A DNA stretch of 18,241 nt from DASQDT01 sp036380435 (GTDB lineage: Bacteria > Acidobacteriota > Blastocatellia > Pyrinomonadales > Pyrinomonadaceae): contig DASVES010000169.1 in the NCBI GenBank assembly GCA_036380435.1, positions 1-18,241 on the forward strand, given 5' to 3'. Below, piece by piece: positions 6,022 to 12,558 of the stretch (within the stretch, counting starts at the first letter, position 1; every line of letters begins with the position of its first letter). Both the position numbers and the translations under genes were made by a program. Below the pieces are notes generated by a model, which was not told the DNA's origin, ran no database searches, and was given only the letters and a program-made list of their open reading frames with translations.

Positions 6022-6642
6022 TCACCTGCGCGCGGACTCTGCGCGCGCGCGGCCGCCGAAGAGGCCGCGCGCGGAGGCGAGCATCTTCCGCAGGCGTCGC
6101 AGAACCTTCGGCAGTAGCCACACGAGCAGCAGGAGGAAGACGAAGATGACGGCGAGAATCACAAGCGGGTGGAGGACGGCGAGCACAATCGCCCCGACGG
6201 CGACCACGTCCTCGGCGAGCGAGAGCGCCCAGTTCGTCACCGGCTCCGGCGAGGTGTTGGCGGCGGCGCGCACGGTCGCCTTCGTCCCGTGGGTCGAGAG
6301 AGCGAGCGTGCCGCCCAAAAGGAGCGCGACGACCTGCACGGCCGGCGCGAGTTCGGTCGTCGCAGCGAGCGCCAGCGCCGCGCCCGCCGGCACGCGGATG
6401 AAGGTGTGGACAACATCCCACACCGAATCGACGTAGGGCACCTTATCGGCGACGAACTCGACGACGTAGAGGCCGAGCGCCACGCCGATGATCCACCAGT
6501 TGTCGAGCACTTCCAGCCCGCCCGGCAGTTGCGCGAACTTGTAGTGCTGAAGCAGGCCGAGCACGGCCACCGTGGCGTACAGGTTGATGCCCGATGTCCA
6601 CGCCGCGCCGAGCGCCGTGCCGAGAATGGCGATGACGTTCAT
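6022..6642 (-). CDS. DUF4126 family membrane protein
   Basis: A protein of about 206 residues with several hydrophobic segments, resembling the DUF4126 family: MNVIAILGTALGAAWTSGIN at the start, VLGLLQHYKFAQLPGGLEVL, then NWWIIGVALGLYVVEFVADK with DSVWDVVHTFIR, a further pair of helices and a long C-terminal one (HPLVILAVIFVFLLLLVWLL). The C-terminus is basic (RRLRKMLASARGLFGGRARAESARR region). The function of the family is unknown to me. The start at 6642 is chosen because upstream alternatives would overlap the previous gene; the nominal TTG at 6705 lies inside it. No clear Shine-Dalgarno is seen. It is the last gene of the kinase-regulator operon, 22 nt after the small coiled-coil gene, so it may be a target or accessory of that system, which is only an inference from position. 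Confidence 0.8.
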   Translation of the reverse strand: MNVIAILGTALGAAWTSGINLYATVAVLGLLQHYKFAQLPGGLEVLDNWWIIGVALGLYVVEFVADKVPYVDSVWDVVHTFIRVPAGAALALAATTELAPAVQVVALLLGGTLALSTHGTKATVRAAANTSPEPVTNWALSLAEDVVAVGAIVLAVLHPLVILAVIFVFLLLLVWLLPKVLRRLRKMLASARGLFGGRARAESARR

Positions 6643-6664
6643 CGAATTGAAATGAGGAACAACG

Positions 6665-6934
6665 CTATGACCTTCCGTTCCGACCTTCGCTGAAATAGCG
6701 GTCAACGACAGCCGTCAGGTTTTTCAAATTCTCCTCAGTCCTCATCTGGGCATCGACCAGCGCGTTGATCTTCGCGTTAACATCTCTGAAGCCTTCAAGC
6801 GTGGCCGCCGCCAGCCGGTTCACGATCTGCTCAGTCTGTGCCTGAGTCTCTTGCAGCCTTTGCTGTCCTACCGCCAGAGTCGCGAGGTGTTCTGCGACCA
6901 CGTCAAACTTCTTGTTGATTTCCTCGTCGGTCAT
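6665..6934 (-). CDS. Small coiled-coil protein, unknown function
   Basis: An 89-residue protein with no recognisable enzymatic motif. It is almost entirely alpha-helical, with heptad spacing of hydrophobic residues through 'FDVVAEHLATLAVGQQRLQE', 'IVNRLAAATLEGFRDVNAKI' and 'ENLKNLTAVVDRYF'. No signal peptide or membrane helix is present, so it should be cytoplasmic. The ATG at 6934 is preceded by AAAGGTGG with good spacing. It lies 40 nt downstream of the response-regulator gene and 22 nt upstream of the DUF4126 gene, on the same strand, so it is probably part of the same transcript. Coiled-coil proteins of this size often dimerise or bind a partner; which one cannot be told from the sequence. 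Confidence 0.65.
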   Translation of the reverse strand: MTDEEINKKFDVVAEHLATLAVGQQRLQETQAQTEQIVNRLAAATLEGFRDVNAKINALVDAQMRTEENLKNLTAVVDRYFSEGRNGRS

Positions 6935-6974
6935 TTCTTGCCACCTTTCACATCGTCAACTGACGCCCGCCGCA

Positions 6975-8336
6975 TCATTCAGCACTTTCCTCCTCTTCGT
7001 CGCCGCCGTGTTTGTCCGCGCGCTTGATGCCGAACTTCTCCAGGCGGTATTGGAGGGTGCGGAAGGTGAGGCCGAGGAGCTTGGCGGCCTTAGTGATGTT
7101 GTAGTCGGTGCGCTCCATCGCCTGAAGGATGAGCTGGCGCTCCATGTCTTCAAAGACTAAGCCCTCGGCCGGGAGTTTGAAGCCGCCCTCGGGCGAGGGC
7201 CGCGCCTCCTGCCGGACTTCGAGCGGCAAGTCCTCAATCGTGATGAGGTCGCTCTCGGCCAAAAGAATCGCGCGCTCGATGGCCGACTCCAACTGGCGGA
7301 CGTTGCCCGGCCACGAGTAGTCGTTCATCAGGAGGCGCGCGTCCGGGGTGATGCCGCGGACGAGACGCGAGGTGTTGCGCGTGTGCTTCTTGATGAAGTA
7401 GTCGATGAGGAGATCGATGTCCTCGCGTCGCTCGCGAAGCGGCGGCACGTCGATGGAGAGGACGTTGATGCGGTAGTAGAGATCGTCGCGGAAGCGCCCG
7501 TCGGAGACCATCGCGCGCAGGTCGCGGTTGGTGGCGGCGACGACCCGCACGTCGATCTTGATGGCCCGCGTGCCGCCGACGCGGCGAATCTCGCGCTCCT
7601 GCAAGGCGCGCAAAAGTTTCGCCTGCATGGACACGTCGAGTTCGCCGATCTCGTCTAAAAAGAGCGTGCCCTTATCGGCCACTTCGAAGAGGCCCTTCTT
7701 CTCGGCGTGCGCGCCGGTGAACGACCCGCGCTCGTGTCCGAACAGCTCCGACTCCAAAAGGTTTTCGTTGATGGCCGCGCAGTTGACGGCCTGAAACATC
7801 TGGTCGGCGCGCAGGCTCTGCGTGTGAATGGCGCGCGAGATCAGCTCCTTGCCCGTGCCGGACTCACCGCGGATGAGCACGGTCGAGTTTGAGCGCGCGA
7901 CCTTTAAGATCATTTTCTTGACGGCCTCCATCTCGCCCGAGACCGACATGATCTCGGTGTCGAGGGCGTCGAGACGGGCGAGCGCGCGCTGGATGGTTTC
8001 GAGCAGGGTCTCGCGGTCGTAGGGCTTCTCCAGATAGTCGAAGGCGCCGCGCCGCAGCGCCTCCTTGGCCGAATCGACCGAGCCGTGCGCGGTAAGCAGG
8101 ATGACGATGATCGAAGAGTCGTAGGCGAGGAGCTTGGAGAGCAGCTCGATGCCGTCCATGCCGGTCATCTTGAGGTCGGTGAGCGCGAGATCGAACCGCC
8201 GCTCACGCGCGATGCGCAGCGCCGCCTCGCCCGAGCTGGCCGTCGTCACGTCGTATCCGGCCTCCGAGAGAATCATTTCCAGAATCTCCCGCTGCGACTT
8301 CTCGTCGTCAACCACGAGTATGCTCTTGCGTGCCAT
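6975..8336 (-). CDS. Sigma-54-dependent NtrC-family response regulator
   Basis: A 453-residue transcription activator with three domains. Receiver at 1-120: acidic pair Asp10-Asp11, phosphoacceptor Asp54 in LTDLKM, Thr82 and Lys104. AAA+ sigma-54 interaction domain at about 130-370: Walker A GESGTGKE at 157-164, sigma-54 contact loop GSFTGA at 204-209 (the usual form is GAFTGA), Walker B GTLFLDE at 223-229, and an arginine-rich sensor region (RFRDDLYYRINV). Fis-type HTH at the C-terminus: NITKAAKLLGLTFRTLQYRL. It should be phosphorylated by the histidine kinase encoded just upstream and activate promoters of the -24/-12 type; I found no clear such site in this window. The ATG at 8336 is preferred over a TTG at 8342. 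No Shine-Dalgarno is visible, and the heptamer hairpin lies immediately upstream. Confidence 0.93.
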   Translation of the reverse strand: MARKSILVVDDEKSQREILEMILSEAGYDVTTASSGEAALRIARERRFDLALTDLKMTGMDGIELLSKLLAYDSSIIVILLTAHGSVDSAKEALRRGAFDYLEKPYDRETLLETIQRALARLDALDTEIMSVSGEMEAVKKMILKVARSNSTVLIRGESGTGKELISRAIHTQSLRADQMFQAVNCAAINENLLESELFGHERGSFTGAHAEKKGLFEVADKGTLFLDEIGELDVSMQAKLLRALQEREIRRVGGTRAIKIDVRVVAATNRDLRAMVSDGRFRDDLYYRINVLSIDVPPLRERREDIDLLIDYFIKKHTRNTSRLVRGITPDARLLMNDYSWPGNVRQLESAIERAILLAESDLITIEDLPLEVRQEARPSPEGGFKLPAEGLVFEDMERQLILQAMERTDYNITKAAKLLGLTFRTLQYRLEKFGIKRADKHGGDEEEESAE

Positions 8337-8347
8337 AGTCAATCAGT

Positions 8348-8426
8348 GGTTAGAGGTTAGAGGTCAGAGGTTAGTGAAAGACCGAAATGCTTTCTACTGA
8401 CCTCTGACCTCCGACCTCTGACCTCT
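8348..8426. repeat. Heptamer-repeat hairpin between kinase and regulator genes
   Basis: The left arm (8348-8374) has three to four copies of a heptamer close to AGAGGTT/AGAGGTC. The right arm (8396-8426) holds about four inverted copies (CTCTGACC type). On the + strand RNA most differences are G-U wobbles; a few mismatches remain. The right arm forms the end of the kinase reading frame, encoding roughly the last dozen residues (GERGQRSEVRGQ) and abutting its stop, while the left arm ends about 12 nt before the regulator ATG. In the polycistronic mRNA a hairpin would separate the two coding regions. Confidence 0.75.
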
Positions 8427-9956
8427 TTCTCCTATCGGTAAAGTGACCGTAAATGTCGTGCCCTCGTCCTGCTTGCTCTCGACGGTGATGTGGCCGCCGT
8501 GGTCGTCAACGGCCTTCTTGACGATGGCGAGGCCGAGGCCGGTGCCCGTCTCCTTGGTCGAGAAGTAAGGCTCGAAAATCTTGGGGAGGTTGTCGGGGGG
8601 GATGCCGCGGCCGGTGTCGGACACGCCGACGCGCACCACCCCGTCGTCCGATGAGAGCCTGATCGTCAGGCTTCCCCCTTCGCTCCCCATCGCCTGCATG
8701 CCGTTAATGATAAGGTTTGTGAAGACGGAACGTAAAGACTCCCGGTCGCCGAGCACTTCGAGCGCGCCCCCCTCGCGCTCGACGGCGGTACGCACGCCCG
8801 TCTCCTCGGCCTGCACCTCCACCATGCGGAGGGCGTCGTCGAGGAGCGCGCCGAGGTCGATGGGCTTGAGGTCGAGGGCGGCCGGGCGCGAGTATTTGAG
8901 GAACTCGGTGATGCGCGTGTTGATGCGGGCGACCTCGGCCTTGAGTTGGTTGGCTAAGCGGCCGAAGAGTTCGCGCTTCTGCGGGTCTTCGGGGGCGAGA
9001 CTCGTGCGCAGGTGATCGAGCGTGAGATTGATGTAGTTGAGCGGGTTGCGCACCTCATGGGCGATGGCCGAGGCGAGACGGCCGACGACGGCCGACTGCT
9101 CGGCCTGTTTGACTTTCACCTCCAGCTCGCGCGTGTGCGATAGACCCGCGATCATCTCGTTGAAGGTCGAGACGAGGACGCCGGTCTCGTCGCGGCGGTG
9201 GCCGCCGGGGACGCGGAAGTCGAAGTGGCCGGAGGCGACGCGCTGCGTGGCGCGCGACAGCGCCTTGATGGGACGCGTGAAGCGCCAGACGAGGATGGCG
9301 GCGGCCGTCGTCGCCAGCAGGAGGACAGCGAGGGTGGGCAGGAGCGGGCGCAGGATGTCCTCCCATGAGTCGTTCTGCGGCGTCTTCGTCGCCCCGAGCA
9401 CGACGATGATGTAGTTCACGGTCGGGCCCCCCTCCTCGTCGATGAGTCTGACCTGCATCGTGAAGGCGCGCGGCTCGCCGGCGATGGGGGTCGTCGTGGC
9501 GGCGCTGCCCTCCGGGGCGTTGATGAGCCGCATCAAGTCTTCCGTCACGGGGCCGGCGACGACGAGGCGCGGCAGGTTGAGTTCGGAGACGTGATAATAG
9601 CGGGCCTCGCCGTTGACGGTGCGCGGGGCGAACTGCGGGTCGAGGCTGTCGTCAACCCGCCCCTGCTCGTTGATGACGAGGACGTTCTGGACACGCCCCG
9701 CCTGCTCCTGGAGGAAGGAGACGGGGCGCGTCTCGTCCATCTCCCACAGATATTGTCTCGTCGGGGTGGTGATGCTTTCGAGCGCCAGCGCCGTGCTCGC
9801 GGCCAGCGCCTGCTCCTGCTCGGAGATGATGGCGGCGCGCCGCATCTCTTCGCGGTAGAAGAGGTAATACTGGACGCCGAGCGTGGCGAAAAGCAGGAGC
9901 GCCAGCACCAGCAGCAGGCGCATTCGGAAGCTGTAGAAGAGGTTGGGCAGTTTCAT
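8394..9956 (-). CDS. Membrane sensor histidine kinase
   Basis: A 520-residue kinase. N-terminal TM helix at about 13-33 and a second at about 204-225 enclose a sensor region of about 170 residues. HAMP linker at about 225-275 (RFTRPIKALSRATQRVASG). Coiled coil, then HisKA with His300 in AIAHEVRNPLNYI. ATPase domain: N box with Asn414/Asn418 (TNLIINGMQAM), G1 DTGRGIP at 447-453, F box FEPYFSTK at 461-468 and G2 GTGLGLAI at 471-478. It should autophosphorylate and pass the phosphate to the regulator encoded 57 nt downstream. The sensor region has no family I can name. The last 10-12 residues come from the heptamer repeat and are probably dispensable. The ATG at 9956 has no strong ribosome binding site. 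A promoter candidate on this strand lies at 10072-10099. Confidence 0.92.
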   Translation of the reverse strand: MKLPNLFYSFRMRLLLVLALLLFATLGVQYYLFYREEMRRAAIISEQEQALAASTALALESITTPTRQYLWEMDETRPVSFLQEQAGRVQNVLVINEQGRVDDSLDPQFAPRTVNGEARYYHVSELNLPRLVVAGPVTEDLMRLINAPEGSAATTTPIAGEPRAFTMQVRLIDEEGGPTVNYIIVVLGATKTPQNDSWEDILRPLLPTLAVLLLATTAAAILVWRFTRPIKALSRATQRVASGHFDFRVPGGHRRDETGVLVSTFNEMIAGLSHTRELEVKVKQAEQSAVVGRLASAIAHEVRNPLNYINLTLDHLRTSLAPEDPQKRELFGRLANQLKAEVARINTRITEFLKYSRPAALDLKPIDLGALLDDALRMVEVQAEETGVRTAVEREGGALEVLGDRESLRSVFTNLIINGMQAMGSEGGSLTIRLSSDDGVVRVGVSDTGRGIPPDNLPKIFEPYFSTKETGTGLGLAIVKKAVDDHGGHITVESKQDEGTTFTVTLPIGERGQRSEVRGQ

Positions 9957-10049
9957 CCGCGGTCTTTTTGTCCCACTTTCCCCGGCGTGTCGGCACGTCG
10001 CGAGCGCCGGCGCGGGGGGAGCGCGCGGCGGGGCGACGATATTTTTTAT

Positions 10050-10079
10050 TTGCCGTTTCCGCCACCCGGATGTTATATT
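10050..10079 (+). promoter_or_regulatory. Candidate promoter for the transpeptidase gene
   Basis: TTGCCG (10050-10055), an 18-bp spacer and TATATT (10074-10079). The predicted start near 10086 would give a leader of about 290 nt before the ATG at 10380. The -10 matches five of six positions, the -35 only the TTG half plus one. Confidence 0.4.
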
Positions 10080-10099
10080 CCGAGCTGTCTCCAGCGCAA
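10072..10099 (-). promoter_or_regulatory. Candidate promoter for the kinase-regulator operon
   Basis: On the minus strand, TTGCGC (10099-10094), a 16-bp spacer and TATAAC (10077-10072). The -10 overlaps the -10 of the opposing + strand candidate, so the two would compete for RNA polymerase. Confidence 0.35.
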
Positions 10100-10116
10100 A
10101 CCCCTCCCGGAGACAG
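10085..10116 (+). promoter_or_regulatory. Leader hairpin at the transcript start
   Basis: CTGTCTCC (10085-10092) and GGAGACAG (10109-10116) form a perfect 8-bp stem with a 16-nt loop, followed by TTTCTCT. It would lie at the very 5' end of the + strand transcript. It could be a 5' stabilising hairpin, a weak attenuator, or a DNA dyad for a regulator. Confidence 0.4.
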
Positions 10117-10379
10117 TTTCTCTCCAGCCCTGTCGGCGACGGATTCTAAAGTCGGAGCAGTATCGAGTGATCCAAGGCGAAAGAGCTTTGTCGTCAACGT
10201 CTTTCAAAACTTCGACCCCGGCGCGCCCCCGTGGCGACGCCGTCCGTCCTTGCACGCAAACGAAAACCTGTTCAGCGCATCATAAGCGTTAACCCGGCGG
10301 CATCGACCGGTTCGCCCCTCCCTGAAGAACCGCGTCGAGGCCGTCAAGTTTCCATTCGCCCAGGAGTGTAGACAGTCCT

Positions 10380-12170
10380 ATGACTCGTAGAGTGTCCCCC
10401 GCTTCCGCGCTCGCCATCCTTTTCATCTTCATCAGTCTCGCCGTCGTCCCCGTCGCCGCCTCCGCGAAAAAGACGCCGCCGAAGAAGACGCCCGCCCCGA
10501 AGGCCGCGGCCCGGAAGTCGGCCCGCGACGACCGTCGGGGGCGCGAGAAGGCTTCGTCGAAGAGGGAAGTCGCCCAAAAGAACTCGCGCCAGAGGGACGC
10601 CCGCGCCTCGAAGAACGAGCGCGCCGGCCGGGGCCGCGACCGCGCCTCGAAGAACGACCGCGCGTCGAAGAATGAGCGTGCCTCGAAGAATGAGCGCGCG
10701 TCGAAGAATGACCGCCGCTTGAGTCGCGCCGAGCGACGCGAGCAGGCGCGCGAAAGTCGCAAGGACTCCAAGCGGATGTCGCGCCGCGAGCGCGAGGCCG
10801 CCGCGCGCGAGCAGGCACGCCGCCGCCGTGAGGCCGAAGAGCGCGCCCGTCAGGCCGCCATCGCCCGCGCCATCTATCTCGCACGCATCCGCGCGCAGGA
10901 TCAGGCGTGGCGCGACGAGACGCAGGCCAACATCCGGCGCGACGAGACGACGGGCGAAGACCCGGAGGTGCGCCGCGCGGCCATCGAGGCGCTCGGCAAC
11001 AACGCCGGCTCGGTCGTCGTCATGGAGCCGAAGTCGGGGCGCGTCCTCGCCGTGGTCAATCAGGACTGGGGCCTGCGCCGCGGCTTCAAGCCTTGCTCGA
11101 CCGTCAAGCTCGTGACGGGCCTCGCCGGACTTTCCGATAACGTCATCGACCCCGTCCAGACCGTCAACACCTCCGCCGGCACGCTCAGCATCGACCTCAC
11201 CGACTCGCTCGCCTACTCGAACAATCATTACTTCCAGCGCGTCGGCGGTCAGGTCGGCTTCGACCGCATGATGCACTACGCGCGTGAGCTGGGCCTCGGC
11301 CAGCCGACCGGCATCAACCACCCCGGCGAGTCGGCGGGCCGCCTGCCGCTCATCAAGGAGGGCTTCTCGGTGAACCGCATGTCGTCGCACGGCGACGACA
11401 TCGAGGTCACGCCCATCCAGCTCGCCAACATGGCCTCGGCCATCGCCAACGGCGGCGAGCGCCTCGTCCCGCACCTGCCGCGCACGCCCGCCGAGACCAC
11501 GCGCTTCGAGCGCGTCGTGCGCTCCAAAGTTAACGTCCCGCAGGAGCACCTGCGCCGGATGCTCCCCGGCATGATCGGCGCCGTCAACTACGGCTCGGGC
11601 CGCACGGCCTACGACCCCGCGCAGACCATCGCCGGCAAGACCGGCACCTGCATCAGTCAGGACGCCGCCCGCACCTGGCTCGGTCTCTTCACCTCGTTCG
11701 CGCCCGTCCACGACCCGCGTCTCGCCGTGGCCGTCGTCACGCGCGGCTCCAGCCAGCGCGGCAAGATCGCCGCCGGCATCGCCGGGCGCGTCTACCGCAG
11801 CCTCAGCCACCGCTACGGCCCGCGCGCCGGCGACCGGCCGATGTTGGCCGAGGAGACGCTCATCCCGCGTCCGAAGGTTGATCCGAGCAAGGCCGCCGTC
11901 TTAAACGATGAAGAGGCCGAAGCCGAAGCCGAGTCGAACGCCGTGAACTCGGACGCCTACGTCGTCAAGGAGGCCGGCAACGTCGGCGTGCGACAGGTGT
12001 TCGAGGGACAGCAGAACAACGTCAAGCGGACGGCGAAGATTTACGAGAAGCCGGCCGTGACTTCCGCGCCCGTGACCGTCGCCCCCGCGCCCGCGCAGAC
12101 CAACGCGCCCGCCGGCGCCACCCGCCCGCGCCGCGTCGGCGCCGAGGGACAGCCGCAGCAGCAGCAGTAG
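10380..12170 (+). CDS. Penicillin-binding-type transpeptidase with Arg/Lys-rich N-terminal region
   Basis: A 596-residue exported protein. Residues 1-28 are a signal peptide or membrane anchor. Residues 30-180 are highly charged, mostly Arg/Lys, and include five copies of ASKN(D/E)R: one at 76-81 and four in tandem at 89-112. From about 210 comes a penicillin-binding transpeptidase fold with STVK (catalytic Ser240, Lys243), SNN at 280-282 and KTG at 420-422; other blocks include NHPGESAG and VTPIQLANMASAIANGG. A C-terminal tail (about 480-596) is low-complexity and ends in poly-Gln. It should crosslink peptidoglycan in the periplasm. There is no glycosyltransferase domain and no classical PBP dimerisation domain. 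The only two cysteines, Cys239 and Cys424, sit beside the active-site motifs. AGGAG at 10362-10366 is rather far from the ATG. Confidence 0.85.
   Translation: MTRRVSPASALAILFIFISLAVVPVAASAKKTPPKKTPAPKAAARKSARDDRRGREKASSKREVAQKNSRQRDARASKNERAGRGRDRASKNDRASKNERASKNERASKNDRRLSRAERREQARESRKDSKRMSRREREAAAREQARRRREAEERARQAAIARAIYLARIRAQDQAWRDETQANIRRDETTGEDPEVRRAAIEALGNNAGSVVVMEPKSGRVLAVVNQDWGLRRGFKPCSTVKLVTGLAGLSDNVIDPVQTVNTSAGTLSIDLTDSLAYSNNHYFQRVGGQVGFDRMMHYARELGLGQPTGINHPGESAGRLPLIKEGFSVNRMSSHGDDIEVTPIQLANMASAIANGGERLVPHLPRTPAETTRFERVVRSKVNVPQEHLRRMLPGMIGAVNYGSGRTAYDPAQTIAGKTGTCISQDAARTWLGLFTSFAPVHDPRLAVAVVTRGSSQRGKIAAGIAGRVYRSLSHRYGPRAGDRPMLAEETLIPRPKVDPSKAAVLNDEEAEAEAESNAVNSDAYVVKEAGNVGVRQVFEGQQNNVKRTAKIYEKPAVTSAPVTVAPAPAQTNAPAGATRPRRVGAEGQPQQQQ
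10605..10715 (+). repeat. 18-bp in-frame tandem repeat encoding ASKN(D/E)R
   Basis: Within the transpeptidase gene, four adjacent 18-nt units (10644-10715) encode ASKN(D/E)R, with one further copy at 10605-10622. Copies differ mainly at third positions (AAC/AAT, GCC/GCG) and at the GAC/GAG codon, so the repeat is recent in form but has drifted. Repeat number may vary between strains. Confidence 0.85.
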
Positions 12171-12206
12171 TAATCGCCGACGCGGCTCCCTCCGTCAGGC
12201 TCCGCG

Positions 12207-12264
12207 CTCCCAGGCCCGTCGCCCCCGAGAAATCAGGGTGACGCGCCTGGGAGTATTATTTTTG
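12207..12264 (+). terminator. Rho-independent terminator after the transpeptidase gene
   Basis: CTCCCAGGC (12207-12215) pairs with GCCTGGGAG (12245-12253). An inner stem, GTCGCCC with GGGTGAC, extends the hairpin. It is followed by TATTATTTTTG. Confidence 0.9.
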
Positions 12265-12558
12265 TGTGAACAATTGATGTAGCTTTGGCGGTGGGCGGCC
12301 CGCCGTTTCCATAAGGCTTGACACTCTCCGACAGGTTGTAGCAGTATCACGAACGAAATCTCCTGAACGACCGAAAATCCCCTGAGCCGGCGGCTCTCGT
12401 ATCTCCCTGGTGGCGCGGCCTGGAGCGCCGCCCGACACGAAAGCGGCAACTGCCCGCAAAGCCGGCGCATCTTAAAAGTTAAGCGACGCAGGCGACTGAA
12501 AGCCCTCGCGCCCCCGTCAGAAAATTTGCAGCGACATCGCTTGGAGGACATTAGACCG
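12265..12558 (+). other. Leader/promoter region upstream of the 12559 gene
   Basis: About 290 bp without a gene. A perfect -35 hexamer TTGACA lies at 12318-12323; the best -10 partners, CAGTAT (12342-12347) or TAGCAG, are weak, so the promoter is only a candidate. A region at 12436-12530 rich in GCAAAGCC-like words was compared with c-di-GMP riboswitches and not accepted. GGAGGA at 12543-12548 is the ribosome binding site of the next gene. Confidence 0.35.

Larger units (their letters stand above)
9957..10379. other. Divergent control region between kinase operon and transpeptidase gene
   Basis: About 420 bp with no gene. It holds face-to-face promoter candidates (10050-10099), a hairpin at 10085-10116 and roughly 260 nt of further leader ahead of the + strand gene. 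I compared it by eye with common riboswitch motifs and recognised none. A GGCACG at 9992-9997 recalls half of a sigma-54 site but lacks the -12 element. Confidence 0.5.

Noticed and set aside
9988..10005. Sigma-54 promoter half-site GGCACG near the kinase operon
   Set aside because: No GC of the -12 element at the proper distance; only half the consensus is present.
10344..11810. Long antisense reading frame (488 codons) opposite the transpeptidase gene
   Set aside because: Its composition is the usual shadow of a GC-rich gene, with no ribosome binding site or recognisable domain; the + strand has clear transpeptidase motifs.
12436..12530. c-di-GMP (GEMM) riboswitch-like words before the 12559 gene
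   Set aside because: CACGAAAG and GCAAAGCC recall the motif, but the paired P2 stem and the tetraloop/receptor parts are missing.
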